Below are positions 42,438 through 53,795 of a stretch of DNA of 64,000 bases, in pieces (position 1 is the stretch's first letter; every line of letters starts with the position of its first letter). The stretch is from Ochromonas danica. Taxonomy: Eukaryota > Sar > Chrysophyceae > Chromulinales > Chromulinaceae. The stretch lies in assembly GCA_015146655.1 (NCBI GenBank), contig VKHL01000025.1, forward strand, positions 186,001 through 250,000. Direction: 5' to 3'. Made by a program: the position numbers and the translations under genes. Below the pieces are notes generated by a model. The model made no database searches. It saw only the letters and a program-made list of their open reading frames with translations, and was not told where the DNA came from.

Positions 42438-43472
42438 ATGAATGGATTGAAGATGTTCGTCTTCTTCTGGGTTGGTCTATCTCTAACAATCTGCCTTTCC
42501 ACACATGCTTTCCATCTGGTTCCCATGGGAAATCATGGAATGACCATGGATCTTGGTCAATATCCACGTGTCGGAGGGAAAATGCCTGAGACTCGACCTG
42601 ACTGGTTTCGTGTACCCGCACCTGGAGGGCAATTCACGCGCTTTGAAGAGTTGAAGGCCTCCGTCAAAGAGTTAGGACTACATACTGTCTGTGAGGAGGC
42701 CATGTGTCCCAATATAGGAGAATGTTGGAATGGTGGCACAGGCACTCTCATGTTACTAGGAGACACATGTACCAGAGGATGTCGATTCTGTGCTATCAAA
42801 ACATCTTCCAAACCACCACCTCCTGATCCATTTGAACCTTTCAAGACTGCTCAAGCATTGTCAAAATGGAACATGAGCTACATAGTCTTGACCAGTGTTG
42901 ATCGAGATGACCTGCCGGATGGTGGCGCGGGACACTTCGCTACTACCGTAGAGCTGACCAAACAAGTTCGTCCTGATCTACTCATCGAGTGCTTAGTTAG
43001 TGACTTTGCTGGGGATTTGGAAGCGGTACGTCGTCTGGCATTGAGTGGTCTGGATGTCTACGCACACAACATCGAGACAGTTGATCGTCTACAACGTTTT
43101 GTACGTGACCCACGCGCTACCTATCGCCAATCACTGAACGTCTTGAAGGAGGCTAAGGCATTCAATCCTAGACTCTATACCAAGAGTGCTATGATGCTAG
43201 GGTTAGGAGAGCAACCTGAGGAAGTGGTACAGGCAATGCGTGATCTACGAGCACATAATGTTGACATCCTCACTCTTGGACAGTATCTACGTCCTACAGA
43301 ACATCATCTCGCAATTGTGGAATACATCACACCTGATCAATTCGCGTACTATGAGGAAGAAGGAAAGCGTCTAGGTTTCGAGTATGTTGCCTCAGGACCT
43401 CTTGTTCGCTCGTCATATAAAGCAGCGGACTACTTCCTTGAACATCTGCTCCGCTCTAAGCCAAGAGCATGA
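42438..43472 (+). CDS. lipA: Lipoyl synthase, probably plastid
   Basis: A single exon of 344 residues. This radical SAM enzyme inserts two sulfurs into octanoyl-lipoyl domains, e.g. of plastid pyruvate dehydrogenase and glycine cleavage proteins. Both iron-sulfur sites are intact: auxiliary cluster Cys85, Cys90 and Cys96 ([12 protein letters not shown]) and radical SAM cluster Cys111, Cys115 and Cys118 (CTRGCRFC). The C-terminal RSSY (LVRSSYKA) that ligates the auxiliary cluster is also present. The leader [22 protein letters not shown] is a signal peptide with Phe at +1, so plastid import through the ER is likely. The start may be Met1 or Met6. The 3' end converges with VPS52. Confidence 0.95.
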   Translation: MNGLKMFVFFWVGLSLTICLSTHAFHLVPMGNHGMTMDLGQYPRVGGKMPETRPDWFRVPAPGGQFTRFEELKASVKELGLHTVCEEAMCPNIGECWNGGTGTLMLLGDTCTRGCRFCAIKTSSKPPPPDPFEPFKTAQALSKWNMSYIVLTSVDRDDLPDGGAGHFATTVELTKQVRPDLLIECLVSDFAGDLEAVRRLALSGLDVYAHNIETVDRLQRFVRDPRATYRQSLNVLKEAKAFNPRLYTKSAMMLGLGEQPEEVVQAMRDLRAHNVDILTLGQYLRPTEHHLAIVEYITPDQFAYYEEEGKRLGFEYVASGPLVRSSYKAADYFLEHLLRSKPRA

Positions 43473-43664
43473 AGAGCATAATCAATCTCTTAGTAAGAAA
43501 GGAGCAAGTTTTGTGTATGTATAGATTGATATAGATTGATTGATGACTAGCTTTATATGATAGGGAGGCAGGGAGTTGTTCTTGTTGTTGTGGTAGTAAA
43601 ATGGTTACAAATTCCCAAAATATTTCTTCTTTCTCATCTTTATCATAGTCGACTCTTATTTTTT

Positions 43665-43681
43665 GGGGGGGGGGGGGGGGG
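43665..43681 (+). repeat. Poly-G tract (17 G)
   Basis: Six Ts are followed by 17 Gs, between the convergent lipoyl synthase and VPS52 genes. The length of such a run is often misjudged by sequencing. Confidence 0.95.
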
Positions 43682-43740
43682 AAGAAGAACAGAGTTAAAC
43701 TAAGAAAGAATGATGAATAACAACAGTACAAGAGAATGAA

Positions 43741-46426
43741 CTAAAAAGTGCGAGAAAAACGTTTAATCTCAAGTAGAATAGTTGCTGTGGATACGATCTC
43801 TCTCACAAAAGGTGGAGGTCGTGCATAGCAACGCTTGATGAGGTCCTGGAATCGTGTGTAATAGAGCAAGAGCTGAGTGAGCACTTGTTTCAAGATCTCC
43901 ATACCATTGCGGAAGTTGGCGAAGTAGGCCAAGACATCATCATTGATTTGTTGGATACCACCACGCCATGCGGCGGCAAACTCTCTCACTAGTCCCTCCA
44001 CAACCGCATCATCTAACGTGATTGGGGATGGTCCAGCACTCACCAAGGCACTACCCCCACCTGATGTCAAGCTCCCTCGTCTGGCAGGGGCGGGAGGAGG
44101 ATTTGATGCACTGACTGTGGGAGGAGGTAACAGAGCGGCTGCTTCATTCCATGCTTGCTCTGTTTGTAAGACAAAAGCTCGTAGTCGTGGAAAGAAAGTC
44201 TTAATCTCCTCTTCAGCAAACAACTCACGTTGTTGAAGAAGTAACGTTTCACATCGTTGTACTTCCTCTGAAGAGATTCCTCGCTCTTGGAAGATGACTA
44301 ACATCTACATAACACACGCACATGTACACACACACATACACACATAGAAGATGAGGAACAGGTCATGATCCATTGAACAGTGACAGTCAGTCATAGTCAC
44401 TCTTACCATGTCAAAGTTGTTAATGAAAAAGACACGTTGATCCTTGGTACTTGGTAGAGATTGAGCCATACGATCTAAGAAAGAAATCATTTCACTATGG
44501 AGATGTTGAATATCTTGTTGAATCATGACCTCGCCACCACCACCAATTCCAAGGGGATCCATGAGATTCGGTACCGTACCATCAGGTCCTGTACATGCCA
44601 AAGAACATAAACACAACATTAGTTAAGACAGCTAGTGTAGTAAAAAGGATGAGTTTCATCATACCAGGTGGAAGGTTGAGATTAGTTAGTTGAGTGTTCT
44701 GCTGCTGGGCTTGCGTTGATGAGTTTGTACCAGGTTGTTGTAGGATACTAATAGATGAGACTAATTCAGCATATCTCTTGACAGCATAGTGTGGTGTAAG
44801 ATCGACAGTCTGTCCACCACCCACTCTCTTCATCATCGTCTGTAAATGCTGTGAGGTTGAAGAAGAAGCAGAAGATGGAGAGATTGCTTGACTTGTCTTC
44901 AATGACCGTAACTGACCATCCAAAACCTGTTTGAATCGTGGCCATAATAGCAATGACAAACGATCAAAGAAGAGATCCAACACAGGGATACGTCGTCGTT
45001 GCATGACTAGACGAAGTAGATGAGTCAAACGAATCATAATCAAGATACCAATACAATCAAAGCTATGTAAGAGATGATTCTCTAAGCACTCTAAAAGATG
45101 ATTCAGAGTTCTAGAATAGATACGATTGAAGGTTTCTTTCACTCCAGTACCACGAAAGAAAGAGAGTAGAAAGAGGAATTCATTACTAGCAGCATCTACA
45201 AGATGTTTCAAGACAGAACGCAAGATGACTTCATAGGGAAGTGACTGACTCTCTGCTTGAATCACATGTACTAGCAAAGGTGCTGTCTCTACCTCATCAA
45301 GTATGCGATGACGATCAACCAATGAAAACGGATCATTTCGTTTCGTCATTTCAACTTTTCCACCAAAGAGAGACTTCATAGAGACTTCTTCTAGGATAAG
45401 TAGATCTGATTTTGATGCCATGACTTGTTCATGTTTTGTCAATTGTCCATAATAACTCTTAAAGAGTGAGAAGACAGTCTTCCCCATAGTCTCTACATAC
45501 ATCGTACGTAATTCCTCTGCTACGGGATTAGCTTCTTGATATAAGAATTGAAAGAGACCACCATAATGGACTAAACTATGTTCTTGTACCATTTGTACAT
45601 TTGTTTTTGGTTTTCGTAAATTATTAAATTGTGTTGTGAAATATTCACGTATTTTAATAATTGCTTTCATTTTCAATCTTTCCAGATCAGGTAAAGTAGC
45701 TCGAGCATAAGCTGTCTCATTAGGTGCAACATCTAAAGAACTACCATCAGCTGCTGGACTATTTTGTTCTAGATATTTCAATCTCTTTGCTAACGTCTGT
45801 ACTGCTTCTTGGAAAGTGTCATTAATATAAGGAGAAGCAATAACAGCAGCAACTTGAGCAGGTAATTGTGCATTATCTAAGAAAGCATGTAGTTTATCTT
45901 CTACTGATCGACGATTCTTCAACTTGATATTCATAGACAATGAGTCATCTTGTAAATGTTTGATTTCAGATGAAATTTCTCCTAAATCAGCTTGAAATCC
46001 GTGTAGCATTTCTTCCATACGACCTAAAACACGATCACATTCTTCCATTTGTTCATGTAAGGCCACAACTTTTTGTCCATGTTCTACATAGAGGGAGACA
46101 GACTCCATCTCCACCTATATAGCATAGCATGTCATATCATGTCATATCATCAAATAGGAGAAGGAAGAAATGAATAATTGAATTTGCCCCCACCCCCCTA
46201 GGAGGTGTGGTATAATACAGTCGAGTAGGTTAGGTTGGGATAGGGTATACCGTACCTTCCGTAGATCAGCTTCTAACTCACTACCATACTTGCGTAAATC
46301 AACACCACGATGAAGAGCTTGTTGGACCATTTCATCCTCTTGGAAAGCTGCTAGATCTTCATCAATTCCTTCAAAGTTAATCTCATGGTAATTCTTTAAA
46401 GGTGGCTTCTCTTCACTAGAAGCCAT
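43741..46426 (-). CDS. VPS52: VPS52, GARP/EARP tethering complex subunit
   Basis: Four exons (46426-46256, 46114-44665, 44588-44407, 44304-43741) give 788 residues. The N-terminal coiled coil (MEECDRVLGRMEEMLHGFQ, DLGEISSEIKHLQDDSLSM, NIKLKNRRSVEDKL) is the Vps52/Sac2 signature, and the central helical region (YGGLFQFLYQEANPVAEELR; VLDLFFDRLSLLLWPRF) matches as well. VPS52 is the core of the GARP and EARP complexes, which tether endosome-derived vesicles at the trans-Golgi or recycling endosomes. Other subunits are not in this window. Its last part carries Pro/Ala- and Gly/Ser-rich insertions. The start MASSEEKPP is the first ATG and the length is normal for the family. Confidence 0.93.
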
Positions 46427-46690
46427 AATCTTCTTTTTGATATATGAATTGACTTGATGATTACAAAGCTGACCGACAGAGAGGGAAAGAGGAAAATCTT
46501 GGTCAGCCTATCTTCTTCTTAAGTTAATGAAAACGCGTTTTCTTCCAGGAGACAGATTATTAACTTAAATAGCACTTTCAACTTCCAATTGACATTCTAG
46601 GCTTTAACTTAAGAGGGAACTGCGTATCTTGGTCATGAAGGAAGAAGAACAAACAACAGAACCCAGGAAAGAACCACATCTTCATCATTC

Positions 46691-47365
46691 ATGGCGAAGC
46701 ACGAGACTGGTACTACTTTAGGAAATCATCCTGAACTCTATCCTTATGTGCTAGATCACATTGGAGAGACTTCTGTTCAGATTCATCTTCGTGATGAAAT
46801 TGTGAAACATGAACGTAGTCGTATGATGGGTGCACCTGATGAAGCACAGTTCTTAGGATGGTTGGGAGCTGTACTTGATGTGAAGAAAGTGATCGAAGTA
46901 GGTGTCTTTCGAGGCTCTACCACTCTAGCTCTCGCTCTGAATCTTCCACATGATGCCAAAATCATCGGGTTAGACATTTCCGAAGAGTTTGCCACGTTAG
47001 GTAAGGCTGCATGGAAAGAAGCAGGTGTAGAGCACAAGATTGATTTCCGCGTAGGATCCGCTGTGGACTCAATGGACGCTATGATAGCAGCTGGAGAAGC
47101 GGGTAGCTATGACTTGGTCTTCATTGATGCTGATAAATCAAGTTATGATGCATACTATGAGAAGAGTCTCATTCTTCTTCGTCCAGGAGGAATCATTGCT
47201 GTTGACAATGTGTTGTGGGGTGGTAGTGTGATTCAACCACCTGCTGCTGATGATGCTGACACAGCTGCTATCATCACGTTGAATGAGAAGATCAAACATG
47301 ATAGTCGAGTCAAGTCTGTCTTGCTACCTATTGCTGATGGATGTTACCTTGCTCGCAAGCTCTGA
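46691..47365 (+). CDS. SAM-dependent O-methyltransferase, CCoAOMT type
   Basis: A single exon of 224 residues, the standard length for class I (caffeoyl-CoA/catechol type) O-methyltransferases. Motif I is KVIEVGVFRGSTTLALAL, followed by YDLVFIDADKSSYDAYYE, which holds the metal-binding Asp, and by RPGGIIAVDNVLWGGSV with its second metal-site Asp-Asn. The ending DGCYLARKL is also usual. It should methylate a catechol-like hydroxyl with Mg2+; the natural substrate is unknown, and many algal copies are not part of lignin-type pathways. There is no targeting signal, so it is probably cytosolic. It starts 264 bases from VPS52 in divergent arrangement. Confidence 0.92.
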   Translation: MAKHETGTTLGNHPELYPYVLDHIGETSVQIHLRDEIVKHERSRMMGAPDEAQFLGWLGAVLDVKKVIEVGVFRGSTTLALALNLPHDAKIIGLDISEEFATLGKAAWKEAGVEHKIDFRVGSAVDSMDAMIAAGEAGSYDLVFIDADKSSYDAYYEKSLILLRPGGIIAVDNVLWGGSVIQPPAADDADTAAIITLNEKIKHDSRVKSVLLPIADGCYLARKL

Positions 47366-47873
47366 AGGAGAGCAGTTTGTGCGGCGGCGCTAGTCTAAAT
47401 TTTGTCGTGCAGATGACATGCACATGTCTTCTTCTCTCTTTAGTCAGCAGTTCTGTTGCATGTTAGATATAACTCTTTTCAATAGCTTTTGATGATACTA
47501 GTAGCATATTGAAAGAGTTTTCTACTGAGAATCTTCTTTCTTTGTTCTGTACGAATCATAATCAGTGCCGCCTCCACTATAATCTCTCATCATCTTGTTG
47601 TCATTGACTAGTATGTAGTATAATAATAGGTGACACCACAACATATCATTATGATGGATACTCACCAATAGTAATATTGCTAGAGTTTGTCTAATACTTA
47701 CTCTTCTTATTAAGAGAATCATACAGTTTGGTAAACCTGCAAAGAAATACAATTTTTATATAGCGAGGCACAAGTTGCTATTGCTGTTGCTGACTATCTA
47801 TCTCTCTTTCTATCTCAGTTTCTCTGATGGAAAGAGATAAAGTCATATACTCTGTATACTGTACTATGTGGTG
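47366..47873. other. Convergent intergenic region
   Basis: 508 AT-rich bases between the O-methyltransferase stop and the threonine dehydratase stop. Probably 3' UTRs; no gene, RNA or repeat recognised. Confidence 0.5.
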
Positions 47874-49680
47874 TTATTCCTCGTGGTGGGAGATAGGATA
47901 GCCACGGCGTTGTAACTCCGCGAACATCCTTTCCGAATGCTCTGCTCCTGTAGTTTCCACCACACATTTCACAACCACTTGATCGACTCTCGAATAGAGC
48001 CAAGCACGCTCATGATAGATGTCCTTGATTGAGACACCAAGCTCTGCCATGTCTTTGGCAAGACGAGCAATACCTCCTGGTCTGTCGGACACAGTCGCAG
48101 AGAAGCGAATGAGACGATGATCTGCAGCTAATCCTCGATCAATCACACGACCTAACACGGTAGTATCGATATTACCCCCACACAACAAGACACAAACTTT
48201 CTTGTTCTCAAGGCGAGGATCCTTGTATAGAGGTCCACCAGGTAACACAGCAGCCAAGGCTGCGGCTCCTCCTCCTTCTACCACCACCTTCTCTGTCTCT
48301 ATCAAGCGAAGCATCGCCAAAGCAATTAGCTTCTCGCTAACAGTAACACTGTCGTCAACATATCTTCTAGCCACCTCGAAGGAGGTTGGACCCACTAAAG
48401 GCACAGCCAGACCATCCGCAATAGTGGCTTCTTTGAAAGTATGCACGGGTCTGCCTTCTTCCAGAGCAGCTTTGAACGAGGCGACATTCTCAGGCTCCAC
48501 ACCAATCACCTACACACATTGAAGCTTATCTTGAGTGCGAGGAACGATAAATCATCACTAGTACTACTTACCTGGACATGAGGCTTAATGGTCTTGACTG
48601 CCAGCGAAACTCCAGCAATCAATCCTGCTCCACCTACAGGCACAACCAAGACTTCTACATCTTGCATTTGCTCTAACACTTCAATTCCTATCGTTCCAGC
48701 ACCAGCAATGATTTCTACATCATCATATCCATTAATATATTTGAGATGACTGTACTCCTTCTGGGCAATGGCTTTGCTTTCACCGATATGTTCTCCTGCT
48801 AACAAAACTTGGGCACCAAATTTACGACATTTCTCCACTTTAGTAAGTGGTGCAGATATAGGCATAATACAAGTGACAGGAATATTGAGATCTCTGCCGT
48901 GCCATGCTAAAGCTAGTGCATGGTTTCCTGCTGAGGCAGTGACCACACCGCGACGCTTCTCCTCTACTGGCAGCAGCATGAGAGCATTGCGCCCACCTCT
49001 ACTCTCCCACCATACGTAATGTTCATTAGACTCATGCATGATGTGGTAGAAAGATATAACCCTACCTTTCCTTAAAGGATCCTGTAAACTGCGTGAAATC
49101 TTTCTTCAGATGAATTGTGCATCCACAGAGCTCAGAGAGGAACTGCGAGCGATCACAATGCTGAGAAGCAGCAGCAGCAACAACAACAACAATAACATAT
49201 CAAGGATCAGTCACACATGTCAGGGAGCATGAACATTAGTATGGAGTTGAGGACGAAAAGCACTTACTGTGCGACGAATGCCTGAATGAATACGATACAA
49301 GGCACGACTGATGTCCTCAAACGTCACTATAGACAACAGTGGGAACAAACAGATGATTAAGATGGTCACAATAGAGGGCAAAACAGTAGCAGTTCTTGTC
49401 AACATCCTCTGTCCAATAGTTCAATCTAACCCTTCACTCTTCAAGTAGTTTCAAGCGTTATATAAGAGAGGAACTCACCTGGGCATTTGACTGCTGGGTC
49501 ATAAGGTTTGATCTCAGTGAACTGCTTGTGTGGTATATCTTCAGGGACCGCGTCAATGTCGTCACTGGAGAAGGCTCGGATTCCACGCAGTGCTTCTATC
49601 GTTGGCAATGGCCACGATTTCAACTGGAACCTGGATGTGGCAATGAGAACACTTTTTCTCAACGCTTGGGTGGTTAGCAT
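47874..49680 (-). CDS. Threonine dehydratase, single-ACT form, organellar
   Basis: Exons 49680-49479, 49326-49268, 49160-49066, 48998-48572 and 48509-47874 join in frame to 472 residues. The enzyme deaminates threonine (and serine) to 2-oxobutyrate, the first step towards isoleucine. The PLP lysine motif TGSFKERGGRNAL crosses an exon border, and SAGNHALALA and PVGGAGLIAG are intact. The C-terminus has one ACT domain (IRFSATVSDRPGGIARLAKD), as in the medium form of bacterial and archaeal threonine ammonia-lyases, rather than the two ACT-like domains of plant or E. coli IlvA. The N-terminus (MLTTQALRKSVLIATSRFQL) is a mitochondrial-type presequence. Isoleucine feedback through the single ACT is uncertain. 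Confidence 0.92.
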
Positions 49681-49969
49681 GGTGTTGGCAGAGTAAAGAA
49701 TGGAATGAATTGGAGGGGTTGCGACTTCTTCAAGGTCGCCCTTCTTCTTCCTTTTCCATCCTGGCCCATCCCAGCACGACACCCACCCACACTGGTTTTC
49801 GTTCGGAATTTCGCATTTTCGGGATCATTTTTTGCTTTTATTGCCTAAAATAAACATCAACATCAATCAACAATCAACTGATTCCTCATCTCATTCAAAA
49901 TCAAAGAACGAACATTAAGTTGGAATTTATCTTTAGTTCACATTTTCCCTTATTTTTTAAAAAAAAGAA

Positions 49970-50374
49970 ATGACTGACGAAGGAGAAGAGGAGCAAGTGG
50001 TTGCTTCAAAAGAAATTGATGAGAAAAATCAAGGAATTTTATATAAAGATGAAAAAATCAAGATCACCAAGAATGGAATCCTTTTGTACTCTTACTGGTT
50101 CCCTTTTGGTTTGCAAAAGTTCATTCCCTTTGAGGATATTAAGCACTTTGAGCTCAGAAAGAATGTCTCTCAATTTTTTATGAAAGGTTGGGGAATTGCT
50201 GCGGATTTGGAGGTATGGTGGCCTATGGACTTCAAGAAGATGTTCGGAGATAGGCATGCCATTGTTTTGGACACTGGGGATTGGCCCAAGATCGGATTCT
50301 GTCCGGAGTATGGAAATCTGAATGCTGCGGAGAAAGTTTACGCAATCCTTGAGGAATATTGCCACGAACGTTAA
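49970..50374 (+). CDS. Small PH-like conserved protein
   Basis: A single exon of 134 residues. After an acidic start (MTDEGEEEQVV), the chain shows the beta-strand pattern of a PH-like domain: ILYKDEKIKITKNGILLYSY, then FPFGLQKFIPFEDIKHFEL, and LEVWWPMDFKKMF...AIVLDTGDWPKIGF. I recall similar short uncharacterised proteins in fungi and stramenopiles with the WW...LDTG pattern, but no function is established. There is no signal peptide or membrane helix. The start is the first ATG, preceded by an A-rich tract (aaaaaaaagaa) that may help initiation. It is divergent from threonine dehydratase (289 bases). Confidence 0.65.
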   Translation: MTDEGEEEQVVASKEIDEKNQGILYKDEKIKITKNGILLYSYWFPFGLQKFIPFEDIKHFELRKNVSQFFMKGWGIAADLEVWWPMDFKKMFGDRHAIVLDTGDWPKIGFCPEYGNLNAAEKVYAILEEYCHER

Positions 50375-50951
50375 TAAATCCATTTCATTTTTGATTTATT
50401 TCGAGTTCATTGATGTATTGAGTCATTGTAAATGTTGCATAGGGATGTGGGGATATCATTTATATTTATTGTTGTCGATGGTCAAAAAATGAGATACTGT
50501 AGATGATGACATATACTAGTCTAACTATAATATAGAAAAAACAAAATTTTATGCTAATCACTTTTTAAATCATGAAACAAGATTTTAAAACATGCATAAA
50601 CTTGGAGGTTTGGCGCGGTTTTAGACCTTACTATTACATCTTTCGCATCAAAACAATTGCAAAGAAATCTACTAGACTAGTTTATGTCTAAGAAGGAAAA
50701 GGCCAAAATTAGTCTATGTTCATCGATTATACCGATAACAATATTTCAAAAGCGAACTAATGTAGATTATGTTTTTCAAAAGCGGGAACAAGGCGATGAT
50801 TCTCAAATCACCACCAGTGATGGAGCTGTTGTGTGTTCAAAGAGACTGTTGGGCAGTATCAGCAAGTGCAAGCAATCTAAGTCAATGCAATTACATATCC
50901 ACCATAGATATTAGCAATAAATACAAAAAAGCAAATAAAATCAACTTGAGC
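50375..50951. other. Convergent intergenic region
   Basis: 577 AT-rich bases between the PH-like gene and the phosphate transporter stop. A frame at 50684-50914 lacks protein-like composition. Nothing else recognised. Confidence 0.5.
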
Positions 50952-52714
50952 TTACGTAGATGCTTCCATTTCGATATCAATAGTTTCGTTGTTAGTCTGT
51001 TTATTTTCGGTTTCTGTTTTAGTAGACGAATTCAAATCAGCTCCTGGCTCAAGTGCGTTATAGCTTGTGGTATGGTTTGCATGAACTATATCTTCAGGTA
51101 AGAACAAATAAGTCCAAATGAATCCCATCCACGTGATAGCACCGCAGACGAAGAATGTTAATTGCATACCACGGTTCACCAGTGTTTTGTCGGCATTTTT
51201 ACCACAAACATCACCATGACAATAGCTGTCGGCAATGTAGAGAAAGGTTTCTGCACCTAGAATGGCACCCAACTTTCCAATTGCACCTGATATGCCATGA
51301 CAAGCTGATCGTTGAAAAGTAGGATAGGCCAAGGAAGGCACAATATAAGTAGTGGGATTGGCACCAAAGTTCTGTCAACAATAACAGCACCATACCAACA
51401 ATGATTGAGTGTCAAGCAGTGTTTAACCAATGCTAAACATATTCTTACCTGAAAAAAGAATGTTAGGCCAACAAGAATGATGTAAGGGGCTGGGAACTAA
51501 TGCAGTAAAGAGCAATGAGAGACAAGACTGGCTTTACTACTGAGCGTCACAAACTTACATTCACTAACTCCGGCTGGGCAGCAGCAAGAATAATGCAAAA
51601 AGCACCAGAAACAAGAAACCCCAGTAGTTGAAGTCTGATTACGCCGATTTTCTCAATGAAGAAGATTGTGAAAATGTATCCAGGCAGAGAGATCAATTGT
51701 ACTATCAGTGCTGCCAATGCCTGGCCTTTCGGGGTTTTCTCTATTCCGAGGGAAGTTGTCAATTGCCCTGAAAACATGCTAACTCTAACTGTTCTAAGAA
51801 AGAACCAAGCTCCTGCTGTTCCCATTAACTTCCAACGATGTTGATAGACTGTTTCTCCGACAAAATAATATCCTTCTTTGAAATGTTGTACTGCTCGGGA
51901 CAAGCACGTTTGTTGACGATCTTCAAGTTCGGCATGTCGTTTTTGTTCAATAACCTACAATCAGACAGTTTCGTATAAAGAAGGTACAAAACATAAATCA
52001 ATATATACTACCTCAGCTTGTAGTTTCCAACTAGTCTCGTGCATCTTCCATCTGAAGTAGAAGGCGATAATCATAGGTACAGCACCAATACCCAGGGCTA
52101 ATCTCCATTGTAAATTGTAATCATCACCTAGTGTACGGGTGAGAATAACAAGTACAACAGAGCAAAGCACGGTACCGAAACCTTGCATAGAAAAAACCAT
52201 GGCGAGGTTACGAGTCTGCATCTTTGGTGTTGAGCTCTCGTTCGTGATCGAAGCAGAGAGAGGATATTCACCCCCTACCCCTATACCCAAGATAAATCGA
52301 AAAATGCAGAGCTGGCGATAAACACCGAATTCGTTGTCGACAGCGATGGCACTTAGGATTGCTCCAATGATGACTAAGGCACAAGTCATGACAAAGACTC
52401 TTCTTCTGCCAATCAGATCAGCGATTACTCCAAACCCTGCAATCAACAAAATCAAGGTTAGTGATTGAATTGTTTCAGTAGACTTAGCATTTATTACCTA
52501 GCTGACCAACCACATTCCCCGCTAGTGCCATAGTCTTGATGTTTGACTTCATGCTATTGGTCAATGGCTCATGGTAAGAGCACTTTGCCATTAGGTCAAT
52601 CGCAACGTTAATCACAAAGATATCATAAGCATCAGCTAAGAAGCCAGCACCAGAGATGAGCACTTTGGAGAACTTCATGCCTCCATCTTCTTCCACTTTC
52701 TCAGGTGCCGACAT
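50952..52714 (-). CDS. PHT1: Inorganic phosphate transporter, PHT1/PHO84 type (MFS)
   Basis: Five exons (52714-52498, 52436-52012, 51954-51559, 51496-51449, 51371-50952) give 501 residues with 12 predicted helices. It follows the phosphate:H+ symporter subfamily: FLADAYDIFVINVAIDLMA in helix 1, FGVIADLIGRRRVF in the first cytosolic loop, and the signature GIGVGGEYPLSASITNE. The fourth exon is only 48 bases (FPAPYIILVGLTFFFQ). The protein imports phosphate at the plasma membrane; in algae such genes are commonly induced under phosphate starvation, but no regulatory site was identified here. The C-terminal tail is Thr/Asn/Glu-rich and cytosolic. Confidence 0.93.
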
Positions 52715-53795
52715 TCTTGTTGTAGTCCAATAAACTATGCTGTCCCTCCTCCTCCATGTTCATGGCGATGGCGAATTTGCATTCTAACAGTTAATGCAGC
52801 TCCTCTTGCTCTCTCTACTTATCCCTACCTCTTTCACTCTCTTCCCCCGCCATTCTCCATCATTGCGAAGCCATCCGCGCGAAGTCTTCGGAACATAGAA
52901 CTTCCACATGTGAGTTTCGGAACTCTTCCTGGCTTGGACAGAACATCTTGTGCTTTGCTGTATTCATCCTTGTGTTTGTTCTGACATCAAAACAACATTG
53001 GGATGATGTGAACATCGACGAAAACCCAAAATGCGAACATGAAATAAACGCACTTCTGAGAAGATAAGTTCACGTTTTCCACTTCATAACTTTCCAACGA
53101 AAAGGACTGAGAGAAATAGAAAAGCACAAAATAGCAAATTGATATTGTTACACGAGTGTTCATATAAATATGTGCTCAATTTGAAGCGGTATCAGCAGCG
53201 GGAATTTTGTGCGTTAGGCAGACAATGTGTGGCAATGCGGAATGTTGATGGTGAAAGCATGGAGAATGTGCTCTATATACTAACATCCGACTTTCCTTTA
53301 CAAAAACAATCTTTTTCGTGATAGAGAGCTTGTTAGATCAGTAATACAGAATATAGAGTATGAAAGACTACTTCTAAATCAAAAATATATTCAAAACTAC
53401 AAAGTTTCTCTCTCATATGTATGTGAGAGCAAAATACATTCAACGATGGTTAACATGTAGTACAGAAGTAATAATACAACAGGCCAGCCGAACAAGAAGT
53501 GATGAAACCTAGCGCAGCAGAGCAAATCCCGAGGAGAAATAGGGTAAATGATGCTGCACGGAAAATATAGGAGGACTAAAAGGCAAAATGGCGTTTCCAT
53601 TAACACCGAAACGTCGGGGGACCAGAAACAGTATAAAGACTATCAACTAACTAACCTAAACTATATCATATGATCTCGTTATGCTATTGTCCCAGACAGG
53701 GAAAGAAGGACTAAAGGAATGCCGTGGCATTGAGAAAAAGTCTGGGAAACTAAAGGGACTGTGCTTGTCCAAAACAGGTGTGAAGAGAACCGTAG
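52715..53795. other. Long intergenic region
   Basis: 1081 bases upstream of the phosphate transporter and downstream of the MscS gene. There are pyrimidine-rich stretches near 52745-52850 (possible promoter of the transporter) and AT-rich sequence after 53100. No gene, RNA or repeat recognised. Confidence 0.5.

Noticed and set aside
43665-43681. Poly-G tract as an interstitial telomere
   Set aside because: A pure G run without TTAGGG-type units is a homopolymer, not telomeric repeat.
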